From positions 1,385,240 through 1,449,239 of the forward strand of contig NZ_BLJO01000001.1 of assembly GCF_009932555.1 (NCBI RefSeq): a DNA stretch of 64,000 bases. The letters run 5' to 3'. How positions within the stretch are numbered: position 1 is the first letter of the stretch; every line of letters starts with the position of its first letter. Both the position numbers and the translations under genes were made by a program. The notes under the pieces were generated by a model that made no database searches, was not told where the DNA came from, and saw nothing but the letters and a program-made list of their open reading frames with translations. The stretch is from Steroidobacter agaridevorans. Its GTDB lineage: Bacteria > Pseudomonadota > Gammaproteobacteria > Steroidobacterales > Steroidobacteraceae. This document shows, one piece after another, positions 40,074 to 48,150 of this stretch.

Positions 40074-40105
40074 AACGGCTCGCAAGGTGGCCCTCGCGAG
40101 CCGTT
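40074..40105. promoter_or_regulatory. 10-bp hairpin between cheW and cheR
   Basis: AACGGCTCGC (40074-40083) and GCGAGCCGTT (40096-40105) pair perfectly around a 12-base loop within the 71-base cheW-cheR gap. There is no T-tract, so mRNA processing or stability is more likely than full termination. Confidence 0.55.
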
Positions 40106-40121
40106 ACTCACATCTCATCGA

Positions 40122-40628
40122 TTAAGCTGCGGGATTCAGCGCCACTCCCGTGACGTCTGCGCCGATCAGTTGATCGATGTCGAGCAGCATCACCATGCGT
40201 CCCGACACAGCAGCCAGACCTTCGATGAATTCAGTGCTGACGTGCGCGCCGAACTCCGGCGCCGGCTTCACGTCGTTCGCAGCCACGTCGATCACGTCGG
40301 AGACGCCGTCGACCACCACGCCGAAATCGCGACGGCCGATCGGCGACTGCACCGACAGCACGATGATGACGGTGAGCGGGGTGTATTCGGCGTGTTGCAG
40401 GTTGAAGCGCATGCGCAGGTCGACGATCGGAACGATCGAGCCGCGCAGGTTCAGCACGCCGAGCACGTGGCTCGGGGCCTGCGGAATGCGCGTGACCGGT
40501 TGCCAGCCGCGGATTTCCTGCACTCGCAGGATGTCCACGCCGTAAGTTTCGTCGCCCAGAGTGAAGGTCAGCATCTGGTTGGAACCGGCAGCGGCGGCAT
40601 CGATCTGCGCGGCAACTTGATTGGTCAT
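40122..40628 (-). CDS. cheW: Chemotaxis coupling protein CheW
   Basis: CheW links receptors to CheA. The 168 residues form two SH3-like subdomains: FTLGDETYGVDILRVQEIRG, LNLRGSIVPIVDLR and VVDGVSDVIDVAANDV. It follows the operon's MCP gene and precedes cheR, with hairpins in both gaps. Only one cheW is in the window. Confidence 0.98.
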   Translation of the reverse strand: MTNQVAAQIDAAAAGSNQMLTFTLGDETYGVDILRVQEIRGWQPVTRIPQAPSHVLGVLNLRGSIVPIVDLRMRFNLQHAEYTPLTVIIVLSVQSPIGRRDFGVVVDGVSDVIDVAANDVKPAPEFGAHVSTEFIEGLAAVSGRMVMLLDIDQLIGADVTGVALNPAA

Positions 40629-40755
40629 GAAACGAGTCTCCTACTGTCTGTCGGGTCGACCCGGCGACCGGCCGGTGTCAGTGACAGCACTCAAAAGATG
40701 TATCGGCGTTCGTCTGCACAGGATGAGTAAGACATTCGCTGCATCAGTCGTGCGC

Positions 40756-40789
40756 CGGCTCCGGGCTCGTTTAGCGAAACCCGGAGCCG
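40756..40789. promoter_or_regulatory. 10-bp GC-rich hairpin between MCP and cheW
   Basis: CGGCTCCGGG (40756-40765) and CCCGGAGCCG (40780-40789) pair perfectly, with a 14-base loop that contains a further TCG/CGA pairing. It starts 7 bases after the MCP stop on the minus strand. No T-tract is present. It lies within the 168-base gap before cheW. Confidence 0.6.
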
Positions 40790-40796
40790 CTATGCG

Positions 40797-42542
40797 TTAG
40801 AAATCGCTCCACTGGCTGTCGTCGCCGCTGGCGCGGGCCAGAGGCGCGGGCGAGCCCGATGAAGCCACGGCCCTCGGCTTGCTGGCAGCGCCCAGGCCGG
40901 CCTTGCGGACCGCCGCCGGACGCTGACGGGCGACCGGAGCCGCAGCGCGCACCACTTCAGCCGGCGCATGCGAGCCCGAGCCCGTGATGCCGGTGCCATC
41001 GGAGCGACGGAAGTAACCGATCTGCGTGACCAGCGTGCCGGACTGCTGTTCCATGGACTTGCTGGCCGCGGACGCCTCTTCCACCAGCGCGGCGTTCTGC
41101 TGCGTGACGTTGTCCATCTGGCTGACGGCGTTGTTGACCTGCTCGATGCCGGCCGACTGTTCTTCGGACGCGGCCGCGATCTCGGCGACGATGTCGGTGA
41201 CCTTCTTGACGCTTTCCATGATCTCCGAGAGCGTCTTGCCCGACTCGTCGACCAGCTCCGAGCCGACCTTGACCTTGTCGACGGAGTCGTTGATGAGACC
41301 TTTGATTTCCTTCGCGGCGCTGGCGCTACGCTGCGCGAGGTTGCGCACTTCGGTCGCGACCACCGCGAAGCCGCGGCCCTGTTCGCCGGCACGCGCCGCT
41401 TCCACGGCGGCGTTCAACGCCAGCAGGTTGGTCTGGAAGGCGATTTCGTCGATCACGCCGATGATGTCGGCGATCTTGCGGCTGGAGTTGTTGATCTCGC
41501 CCACCGCTGCGATCGCGCGCTGCACGACTGCGCCGCCCTTTTCGGCCTGCTCGCGAGCACCGACGGCCAGCTGATTCGCCTGGCGCGCGTTGTCCGCGTT
41601 CTGTTTCACCGTCGCAGTCATCTGTTCCATGCTGGAAGCGGTTTCTTCCAGAGCGGCTGCCTGTTCCTGCGTACGCTGCGACAGATCGTCATTGCCATGT
41701 GACAACTGACGAGCCGCCGCGCCGACCGCGTCCGCGCTGCCGCGCACGCCACCGACGATTTCAACCAACTTGCCATCCATGCGCTTCAACGCTTCGAGCA
41801 AACGACCCAGCTCGTCGTTGCTGTCGACGCGCACGTCGTTGCCCAGCTCGCCGCTGGCGATGCGGTCGGCGATGCTCACCGCCGTGTTCAACGTGCTGAC
41901 GATGGAACGGATGATCAGCCAGCCGAGCAGACCCGACAGACCGATGCCGACCACGATGGCGGCGATGATGAACGTGCTGTTCTTCTTGAACGACGCATCC
42001 GCTTCGGTGCGCATCTGCTGCGCCACTTCGATCTGCGTGCGGAGCAGAGTGTCGCCGGCGTTGTTGAGCTTCTCGTAGGCGGGGCGGGCCTTCTCGATCA
42101 GCGTGCTTTCAGCGGCGCTGAAATTGCCAGACTGCGCGGCCAGCATCGCTTCCTGCACCAGGCCGAGCACGTCGGCGCCGAAGCCGCGGAACTGCTCGAC
42201 GATCTCGCGCTCCTTGGCAGTAAGGTCGGTGGCATCGAGCTTCGCGAGCAGCTCCTTCACTTCGCCCTGGCGTTCCTGGAGCAGATCGAGCGCCGCTTTG
42301 ACCGCAGCGGCATCCTGGCGGATGACCACTTCTTCGGCCTTTTCGAGCACCGCGCGCTCGTGCGTTTCGATGGTGCCGACCCAGCCCGTGGGCATGAACC
42401 GGTTGGAGAAGATCCCATCCAGATCGGTATTGGAAGATTTGGTGCCGCCGAGGCCGATGGCGCCGACCAGGATCATCACGATGCCGGTCATCGCCAGGGT
42501 CGCGAACAGCTTGGCCTTAACGGAAATATTCCACGTGTTCAT
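40797..42542 (-). CDS. Methyl-accepting chemotaxis protein of the che operon, with CheR-docking tail
   Basis: A 581-residue receptor. TM1 is about 9-31, a four-helix-type periplasmic part runs from 35 to 185, TM2 about 190-211, then HAMP. The signalling tip is [20 protein letters not shown], with methylation helices on both sides. The tail is Ala/Arg-rich and ends QWSDF, a Trp-x-x-Phe docking pentapeptide. It sits between cheA and cheW, so its dose is tied to theirs. A tandem repeat and hairpins lie in the upstream 190-base gap. Confidence 0.97.
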   Translation of the reverse strand: MNTWNISVKAKLFATLAMTGIVMILVGAIGLGGTKSSNTDLDGIFSNRFMPTGWVGTIETHERAVLEKAEEVVIRQDAAAVKAALDLLQERQGEVKELLAKLDATDLTAKEREIVEQFRGFGADVLGLVQEAMLAAQSGNFSAAESTLIEKARPAYEKLNNAGDTLLRTQIEVAQQMRTEADASFKKNSTFIIAAIVVGIGLSGLLGWLIIRSIVSTLNTAVSIADRIASGELGNDVRVDSNDELGRLLEALKRMDGKLVEIVGGVRGSADAVGAAARQLSHGNDDLSQRTQEQAAALEETASSMEQMTATVKQNADNARQANQLAVGAREQAEKGGAVVQRAIAAVGEINNSSRKIADIIGVIDEIAFQTNLLALNAAVEAARAGEQGRGFAVVATEVRNLAQRSASAAKEIKGLINDSVDKVKVGSELVDESGKTLSEIMESVKKVTDIVAEIAAASEEQSAGIEQVNNAVSQMDNVTQQNAALVEEASAASKSMEQQSGTLVTQIGYFRRSDGTGITGSGSHAPAEVVRAAAPVARQRPAAVRKAGLGAASKPRAVASSGSPAPLARASGDDSQWSDF

Positions 42543-42558
42543 AACATCGATTCCTTAG

Positions 42559-42597
42559 CTCGCTTTTTGAGCCCCAACTTGCTTTTGTGAACCCCAA
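42559..42597. repeat. Imperfect tandem repeat in the MCP leader
   Basis: Two neighbouring units (42559-42577 and 42578-42597) share a C-T-rich pattern with AACCCC-like ends and T4-5 cores; on the minus strand both read TTGGGG, TCA, A-run, GC, AG. They lie 17-55 bases before the MCP ATG, in the 5' leader after cheA. Confidence 0.45.
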
Positions 42598-42640
42598 AAC
42601 AATCCAATGCGCGCGCCCGTGCAATCCGTTCAGGCGCGGA

Positions 42641-42662
42641 CGCCCTTCGTGCTGGAAGGGCG
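42641..42662. promoter_or_regulatory. 8-bp hairpin in the cheA-MCP gap
   Basis: CGCCCTTC (42641-42648) and GAAGGGCG (42655-42662) pair perfectly around six bases. It is one of several GC-rich stems in the gaps of the che operon and has no T-tract. Confidence 0.5.
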
Positions 42663-42719
42663 CACCCATGCAGAGTCGATCGAAGTCGCGGGCCGCCTGG
42701 CCGGGCGGCTATGCGAGCG

Positions 42720-42744
42720 CTCGCTGCTTTCTTTAAGCAGCGAG
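42720..42744 (-). promoter_or_regulatory. 10-bp hairpin overlapping the cheA stop codon
   Basis: CTCGCTGCTT (42720-42729) and AAGCAGCGAG (42735-42744) pair perfectly with a five-base loop; the cheA stop codon at 42733-42735 is in the loop edge. A 12-bp palindrome GCGAGCGCTCGC (42713-42724) adjoins it. It may affect termination, mRNA stability or ribosome release at the end of cheA. Confidence 0.55.
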
Positions 42745-44820
42745 TCTCTGCGTCGCGACCCGGATCAGGCCCGGCACGTCGAGAATCAGCGCCACCGCGC
42801 CATCGCCCAGGATGGTCGCGCCGGACACACCGTCGACTCGACGGAAATTCGTTTCCAGAGATTTGATGACCACTTGCTGCTGGCCGAGCAGGTCGTCGAC
42901 GAACAAGCCGACTTTGCGGCCCTCGCCTTCCACGACCATGATCAAGCCTTCGTGCAGCTGGGTGGTGCGCGGCTCGAGGCCGAACACTTCATGCAAGCGC
43001 ACCACCGGCACGTAGCCATCGCGGAACCAGAACACTTCGCCCTGGCCGGCGACGCGGTTCACCATGCCCTGCTTCAACTGCAGCGACTCGATGATGGTGA
43101 TCAGCGGCACGATGTAGGTTTCGGTGCCGACCGCGACCGACTGGCCGTCGACGATGGCCAGCGTCAGCGGCAGCGTGATGATGAAGCGCGAGCCCTTGCC
43201 CAGCGTCGACTTCACCTCGATCGTGCCGCCCAGCTCCTTGATGTTCCTGCGCACCACGTCCATGCCGACGCCGCGGCCGGAAATGTCGGTGGTCTGCTCG
43301 GCGGTCGAGAAGCCCGCCATGAAAATCAGCTCGTAAATCTGGTCGTCGGTCAGCGTCTCGTTGGCGCCGATCAGATTGCGCTCGCGCGCCTTCTTCAGGA
43401 TGCGGTCCTTGTTCAAGCCGCCGCCGTCGTCGCCCACTTCGACGGTGATGCTGCCGCCCTTGTGATACGCGTTGAGGAACACGGTGCCCGTCTGCGGCTT
43501 GCCAGCGGCGGCGCGCACGTCGGGCATTTCGATGCCGTGGTCGACGCTGTTACGCACCAGGTGCACCAGCGGATCGCCGATCTTTTCCATGACCGTCTTG
43601 TCGAGCTCGGTCTGGTCGCCGGTCATCTTCAATTCCACGTGCTTGCCGAGGCGGCCGCTCAGATCGCGCACCATGCGCGGGAAGCGGCTGAACACGAAGC
43701 TGATCGGCAACATGCGCACGCGCATGACGCTCTCCTGCAGCTCGCGAACGTTTCTTTCCAGCGTGGCCAGACCCGAGCGCAACTGCTCGGCGACATGGCC
43801 GGTGAACTTCGAGCCCAGCTGGGTCAGCATGGACTGCGTGATCACCAGCTCGCCGACGGTGTTCATCAACTCGTCGATTTTTTCGGTGCTGACGCGGATC
43901 GAACCGCCGTCGGTTGCGCCGGCCTTCGGCGCCACTTCAACAGCAGCAGCCGCGGCCGGCTGATGCGGAGGCTCGGCAGCAGCAGGCTTCGCGTCCGCAA
44001 TGTTCACGACGTTGGAAGGCTTCGCCTCCGGCGCCGGCGCAGCGACAGCCACCGCGGGTTGCGCGGCAACGGGCACTGCTTCTTCTTCGATCTTGAGATC
44101 GCAATCGCCTTCGGCCCAATCGAACACGCCATTGACGACTTCGCGCGCGGCGTCGGTGTCGAGCGTCAGATCCCAGGCGAGATAGCAGCTTTCCGGATCG
44201 AGCTGTTCGAGCGACGGCAACGCATTGCCATCGAGCTTCACGGTGAGCTCGCCGATCTCGCTCAACTCACGGATCATGCGCAACGGATCGTTACCGTGCA
44301 CGAACAACTGCGGATACGGACGGAAGCTGATGCGCCAGCGATGCGCAACCGCCGGCTTGGCCGCTTCAACGGGAGCCGGAGCGGCTTCGACCACTGGAGC
44401 GGGCGCAGGCGCGGCAGCCGCGGGCTGATTCTTCTGCGCGATGGCCAGCTCGAGATCGAACTGCAGATCGGCGACCTTCTGCGCGTCGATCGCTTCCTTA
44501 CGCTGTTGTGCGCGGAGCATGTCGCGCATCACGTCCACTGACTTCAGCAGCAGATCGGTGACGTGACGAGTCACCTGCATGCGATTGGCACGCAGCTCGT
44601 CGAGCAAGGTTTCGCAAGTGTGCGTGAACGAGGCCACTTCGGAGAAACCGAAGGTCGCGCTGCCGCCCTTGATCGAGTGAGCAACGCGGAAGATCGTGCC
44701 GATCAGCTCGGGCTCCGGAGCACCCGGGTTGAGCTGCAGCAGGGCCGCCTCCATCGAGTCGAGCGCTTCGAAGCTCTCTTCGAAAAAGGCATCGTGAAAT
44801 TGGGCGAGATCGATGGCCAC
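42733..44820 (-). CDS. cheA: Chemotaxis histidine kinase CheA
   Basis: A cytosolic kinase phosphorylating CheY and CheB. P1/HPt has H48 (IFRVAHSIKGGSATFGF). Instead of an obvious classic P2, a domain with ISFRPYPQLFVHGNDPLRM (about 172-260) lies between two Ala/Pro-rich linkers. P3 starts with IRVSTEKIDELMNTVGELVI, P4 carries LVRNSVDHGIE, DDGGGLN and GVGMDVVRRNI, and P5 is the CheW-like C-terminus. Length 695. It follows cheY by 6 bases. Confidence 0.98.
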   Translation of the reverse strand: MAIDLAQFHDAFFEESFEALDSMEAALLQLNPGAPEPELIGTIFRVAHSIKGGSATFGFSEVASFTHTCETLLDELRANRMQVTRHVTDLLLKSVDVMRDMLRAQQRKEAIDAQKVADLQFDLELAIAQKNQPAAAAPAPAPVVEAAPAPVEAAKPAVAHRWRISFRPYPQLFVHGNDPLRMIRELSEIGELTVKLDGNALPSLEQLDPESCYLAWDLTLDTDAAREVVNGVFDWAEGDCDLKIEEEAVPVAAQPAVAVAAPAPEAKPSNVVNIADAKPAAAEPPHQPAAAAAVEVAPKAGATDGGSIRVSTEKIDELMNTVGELVITQSMLTQLGSKFTGHVAEQLRSGLATLERNVRELQESVMRVRMLPISFVFSRFPRMVRDLSGRLGKHVELKMTGDQTELDKTVMEKIGDPLVHLVRNSVDHGIEMPDVRAAAGKPQTGTVFLNAYHKGGSITVEVGDDGGGLNKDRILKKARERNLIGANETLTDDQIYELIFMAGFSTAEQTTDISGRGVGMDVVRRNIKELGGTIEVKSTLGKGSRFIITLPLTLAIVDGQSVAVGTETYIVPLITIIESLQLKQGMVNRVAGQGEVFWFRDGYVPVVRLHEVFGLEPRTTQLHEGLIMVVEGEGRKVGLFVDDLLGQQQVVIKSLETNFRRVDGVSGATILGDGAVALILDVPGLIRVATQRLAA

Positions 44821-44826
44821 TCTTGT

Positions 44827-45189
44827 TTACCTCAGCACGCGATGCATAGTCGCCACCAGTTGCGCCGGATCGAACGGTTTGACGATCCAGCCGGTGGCGC
44901 CGGCGTCCTTGCCTTCTTTTTTACGGTCCGGGCCCGCTTCGGTGGTCAGCATCAGAATGGGTGTGTGGCGGTAGGCGGATTCGGCGCGCAGCGCGCGGAT
45001 CAGCTGGATGCCATCCATCACCGGCATGTTGACGTCCGAGAGCACCAGGTCGAAGCCCGATTGACGCGCCAGGTCGAGCGCTTCCTGGCCATCGCTGGCG
45101 GAAGTCACATCGAAGCCGGCGCTGGTAAGCGCGATGCGCACCATGTCGCGCATCGAAGGAGAATCGTCGACGGCCAGTATCCGCGTCAT
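44827..45189 (-). CDS. cheY: CheY-type response regulator of the che operon
   Basis: A 120-residue single-domain receiver with D8-D9, acceptor D52 (LVLSDVNMPVMDG), Thr in ILMLTTEAG and Lys in WIVKPFDP. Its start overlaps the STAS gene stop by four bases (ATGA), so translation is coupled. It differs from the CheY near fliA (60649-61035), which looks more like the motor-binding enteric CheY, so this one may be a sink or act on another output. Confidence 0.95.
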   Translation of the reverse strand: MTRILAVDDSPSMRDMVRIALTSAGFDVTSASDGQEALDLARQSGFDLVLSDVNMPVMDGIQLIRALRAESAYRHTPILMLTTEAGPDRKKEGKDAGATGWIVKPFDPAQLVATMHRVLR

Positions 45190-45818
45190 GCGGCAACTCC
45201 TTTTGTCTCGAGACCGAGCAGCGCCCCGACGCCGAGCAGGCGCACGGCATCCTGCAGAGCCGCCGACTCACCGCGCCAGGCGACGCTTTGGTTGCGACCG
45301 CTGCGATCGCGCACGAAAGCGCACAGCAGCTGCATGGTCGCGGTATCGACACGTTCGACGGCGCTCACATCGAGAGTCACGGCGTCGCCGTGATTCGAGA
45401 AAGCGCATAAGGAAGACTTGAGCGCAGCGGCATCTTTCACGCTGCAGTTGGAAGCCAGCACCACGATCGGATCGCCCACGACGACGGCCTCGGCAGATTC
45501 GGCAACAACGGCTTCGGCGGCCGGTTCGGCGGCGGCTTCAGCGACGACGGTTTCGAGGGACTCGACCACTGGCTCGGCGGCGACTTCGGCGACCGGCTCG
45601 GCGACGACCTCCGCAGCCGGCTCGATAGAAACATCGGCGGCCTGCTGGAAGATCACTTCGGCGACCTGCTCGACCGACGCATCGACTACCGACCCGGCAA
45701 CCTCTTCCGCAATCTGTTCGCCGGCAACGACCGGCGTTTCAGCGGCAACAACGTCCGCGCCCACAGCCTCGACGACGGGCTGGGCTTTGGCGGAACGTTT
45801 ACGCTTACTTGTTTTCAT
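45186..45818 (-). CDS. STAS-domain protein with long Ala/Glu/Val-rich arm, first gene of che operon
   Basis: Residues about 117-205 form a STAS domain of the anti-sigma-antagonist/MlaB kind (IVVLASNCSVKDAAALKSSL, VTLDVSAVERVDTATMQLL). Before it lies a basic start (MKTSKRKRSAK) and about 80 residues of degenerate AAEPV/VAE-type repeats, acidic and likely extended. The usual phospho-Ser position in DxS is replaced near RVDTATMQ by Thr. It is the first gene after the sigma-28 promoter and is coupled to cheY. The function in chemotaxis is unknown; STAS genes do occur at the head of such operons. Confidence 0.9.
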   Translation of the reverse strand: MKTSKRKRSAKAQPVVEAVGADVVAAETPVVAGEQIAEEVAGSVVDASVEQVAEVIFQQAADVSIEPAAEVVAEPVAEVAAEPVVESLETVVAEAAAEPAAEAVVAESAEAVVVGDPIVVLASNCSVKDAAALKSSLCAFSNHGDAVTLDVSAVERVDTATMQLLCAFVRDRSGRNQSVAWRGESAALQDAVRLLGVGALLGLETKGVAA

Positions 45819-45866
45819 GACGCGGCTTAAGGGGCTCGTGATACGAATTTCACAGATTCGGGTTTC

Positions 45867-45893
45867 ATATCGGCATATGGGAGGTCAGCTTTA
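45867..45893 (-). promoter_or_regulatory. Sigma-28 (FliA) promoter of the che operon
   Basis: On the minus strand TAAAGCTG (45886-45893), 11 bases, GCCGATAT (45867-45874). The consensus is TAAAGTTT-N11-GCCGATAA: the match is 6/8 at -35 and 7/8 at -10 with exact spacing. It is 49 bases before the STAS ATG. fliA itself is encoded at 61053-61799. Confidence 0.85.
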
Positions 45894-45928
45894 GGTGAGC
45901 CACGTCGCACTACTTAACCGTGGCCGGC

Positions 45929-45955
45929 TAAAGCTCGGGGATTCCCTGCCGTTAA
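45929..45955 (+). promoter_or_regulatory. Sigma-28 (FliA) promoter of the fliK-like operon
   Basis: On the plus strand TAAAGCTC (45929-45936), 11 bases, GCCGTTAA (45948-45955). One mismatch in the -10 and two in the -35 against the FliA consensus, with exact spacing. It lies 51 bases before the ATG at 46006. The -35 boxes of the two divergent promoters are 35 bases apart and an inverted repeat (GCCACG 45899-45904 / CGTGGC 45919-45924) lies between them. Confidence 0.75.
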
Positions 45956-46005
45956 ATTGGTGAAGCAGTTCACGTTGGAACTGAACTCGCACGAGTGACC
46001 CATTC

Positions 46006-47214
46006 ATGCGTATCGACCTGGTGGACTTTCGCAGTACCAGCCCGGCCGGGAGCACTAGCCCGAGCCTGCTGTCGGAGTGGCGCGTAGGCGCGCTCCTGCA
46101 GGCTATTGCCGTGCGCGACGCAGCCAGCGGTCAGCTGTTCCTCGATATCGGCGGCCAGCGGCACAACGCCCGCCTCGCCTCCGGCGACACCGCCGGCCCG
46201 GCCAATGGCGAGGTGTTGAATGTCCGCGTGCTGCGTAACAGCCCGGTGCTGGCATTGGAGACACTCTCTTCTTCCACCCCGGTGACCGCCGATAACGAAG
46301 CGACCGTCGTCGCCGACGCCATGCGTCGTTTCGTTCCTCGGCAGGAAAGTCCGGCGCTCATGCTCGCCAATCTTTCCTGGCTTGCTCAAGGCAAGAATGG
46401 CGCGGACGAGTTGCCGAGGGCCGTGACGCAGGCCGCAGCGCAGCTCTGGCAGGCTTTGCCTGATGCGGAATCTCTCGGCGATCCTAAAACGCTGGCGAAT
46501 GCGCTCCAGCGCTCCGGCACTTTTCTCGAAGCGAATCTCGCCGACGCATCGCGGGGCGCGACCGACCCCAAAGTGCTCGTCAACGATTTGAAGTCGCTGA
46601 TGCTCTCGTTGAGCCGCACGCTGCGAGATCACGGCGCACGCCCGAACGCGGCGCATTCGGATATCGCAATGAATGCAGCTCCTCCCACGGCTCGCGGGCC
46701 GCTGACCGCACTGAATGCAGCGCCGGCCACGTTCTCCATGATCGATGGGATCGAGCAGCAGATGAATGAGTTGTCACGTCAAACCGACGGGGCAATCGCG
46801 CGCCTGACGACGACACAGATCACCAACACCGCGCCGGACCCGGCCGTGCAATCGATGCTGATCGAACTGCCGGTGCGCCACGAAGACCGGGCCTCCATGG
46901 TTCGGCTGCGGGTCGAGCACGACGAGTCCCGCAAACGTCAGGGCGGCGGAGATTCGTGGAGTGTCGAGGCGGCCATGGATCTCGGCCAGGTCGGCGCACT
47001 GCATGCGAAAGTGACTTTGACCGGTCATCGGATCGGCGTGCAGTTGCGGGCCGAGTCGCCCGCCATCGTCAATGCACTGTCCGCCCGTGCCGGAGAGCTC
47101 GAATCGATCCTGCGCGAGGCCGGGCTCGAGATCGATCGAATCGTTTGTTTGCATGGCATGCCCGTCGGTGACGCCGGCGCCCGTCCCGCGCGCTTGTTGG
47201 ACGTACGAGCATGA
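46006..47214 (+). CDS. FliK-like flagellar hook-length control protein
   Basis: The 402 residues have a poorly conserved Ala/Thr-rich middle and a C-terminal Flg_hook-type domain (about 285-402: LPVRHEDRASMVRLRVEHDE, VEAAMDLGQVGALHAKVTL, RIGVQLRAESPAIVNAL). This is the switch domain with which FliK changes FlhB specificity from rod/hook to filament export. It overlaps the FlhB-tail-like gene by four bases, so the two known partners in specificity switching are paired here. Whether it is the main FliK or a paralogue cannot be told from this window. Confidence 0.85.
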   Translation: MRIDLVDFRSTSPAGSTSPSLLSEWRVGALLQAIAVRDAASGQLFLDIGGQRHNARLASGDTAGPANGEVLNVRVLRNSPVLALETLSSSTPVTADNEATVVADAMRRFVPRQESPALMLANLSWLAQGKNGADELPRAVTQAAAQLWQALPDAESLGDPKTLANALQRSGTFLEANLADASRGATDPKVLVNDLKSLMLSLSRTLRDHGARPNAAHSDIAMNAAPPTARGPLTALNAAPATFSMIDGIEQQMNELSRQTDGAIARLTTTQITNTAPDPAVQSMLIELPVRHEDRASMVRLRVEHDESRKRQGGGDSWSVEAAMDLGQVGALHAKVTLTGHRIGVQLRAESPAIVNALSARAGELESILREAGLEIDRIVCLHGMPVGDAGARPARLLDVRA

Positions 47215-47555
47215 ACGAACGTCCCAAGCCGCCGATCGCCGTCGCGCTCCACTACAACGTCAACGGTGGCGGTGCGCCTCGGGTCGTCGCCAAAGGCGGC
47301 GGTCAGATCGCCGAAAAAATCGTCGAGACCGCTCGCGAGCACAACGTGCCGCTGCAGGAAGATGCAGCGCTGGCGGGTGCGCTGTCGAAATTGGATATCG
47401 GACGGGAGATTCCGAAAGAATTGTACGTCGCGGTTGCGCACGTACTTGCGTTTGCCTGGTCGGTTGCGGGCAAGAGCCCGCCGGCGAGCTCGCCGAGACC
47501 GGAAGAACAAACCGCGCGCCTCCCGGCGCTGGGTTACTCGTCGTCGAAATGGTGA
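47211..47555 (+). CDS. FlhB cytoplasmic-domain-like protein (FlhX type)
   Basis: The 114 residues resemble the FlhB/YscU C-terminal domain without its membrane part: PPIAVALHYNVNGGGAPRVVAKGGG, then IAEKIVETAREHNVPLQEDA and IGREIPKELYVAVAHVLAFAW. The cleavage motif NPTH of FlhB is replaced at the start (around ALHYN), as is usual for these small homologues. It is coupled to the FliK-like gene. It may substitute for or modulate FlhB-CC in export-specificity switching. Confidence 0.88.
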   Translation: MNERPKPPIAVALHYNVNGGGAPRVVAKGGGQIAEKIVETAREHNVPLQEDAALAGALSKLDIGREIPKELYVAVAHVLAFAWSVAGKSPPASSPRPEEQTARLPALGYSSSKW

Positions 47556-47604
47556 CGAGAAAAGAAAGGCCGCGATCCCTGCGGCCACCCACTGTCTATA
47601 GCTT

Positions 47605-48150
47605 TTAGCTGACGACGCTCAGCAGCGAGCCACGCTTACGGCCCGTCGACTGCGGCTGCTGCTGTTGCGGAGCCTGCGCAACCTGCTGTTGCTGAGCCAC
47701 CTGCTGGCGAGCCTGCCAGGCAGCGACTTCGGGCTGAGACTTCGCGGCATGCAGACGAGTCAACAACTCGGCTTCATGACGGGTGATGCCGCAGTTCGCA
47801 ACGAGATCTTCGACAGCCGAGCCGTTCTTCGCCATACGCAACGCCAGGTCATAACCCCGCGCTTGCGCGGTGGCCACCACTGCCGGCATCTGGGGACGAC
47901 GCGAATCGGTTTCGGCGCGCTCGCTCATCGCCTCGATGCGCGCGCTCATGACCGTCACGGTCTCGTGCAGGCTGCGCATTTCGGTGAAGGCACGCTCGAG
48001 CTGATCCCGCAGCGCCTGTGAATCCCGCTCGTCGGCACGACGCCAGCGCGTGAACGCCAACGCAAACACCCAGAACGCGCCGATCAGCAACACGGCACGG
48101 CCGGCGATCAGCACCGTCTCGAGCGAGGGATTGGGCAGGATTTCAAACAT
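47605..48150 (-). CDS. DUF2802-domain protein
   Basis: A membrane-anchored protein: one N-terminal span (about residues 13-34), a charged coiled part, then the DUF2802-like region with MPAVVATAQARGYDLALRMA and CGITRHEAELLTRLH. The C-terminus is a Gln-rich stretch (QQVAQQQQVAQAPQ) and ends RGSLLSVVS. DUF2802 genes typically follow cheW in flagellar/chemotaxis clusters of gammaproteobacteria; here it lies between the HPt gene and the convergent flhB-like gene. Function unknown. Confidence 0.8.
   Translation of the reverse strand: MFEILPNPSLETVLIAGRAVLLIGAFWVFALAFTRWRRADERDSQALRDQLERAFTEMRSLHETVTVMSARIEAMSERAETDSRRPQMPAVVATAQARGYDLALRMAKNGSAVEDLVANCGITRHEAELLTRLHAAKSQPEVAAWQARQQVAQQQQVAQAPQQQQPQSTGRKRGSLLSVVS

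Noticed and set aside
40700-40726. GCCGATAC upstream of cheW as separate sigma-28 promoter
   Set aside because: No -35 element (TCATCCTG at the required place) and cheW is inside the operon.
42713-42724. Palindrome GCGAGCGCTCGC as a separate operator
   Set aside because: GC-rich palindromes of this length are frequent in such DNA, and it merges with the cheA-end hairpin; no independent support.
42607-44541. 644-residue plus-strand open frame
   Set aside because: Antisense shadow of cheA with low-complexity His/Asp/Ala content; CheA is unambiguous.
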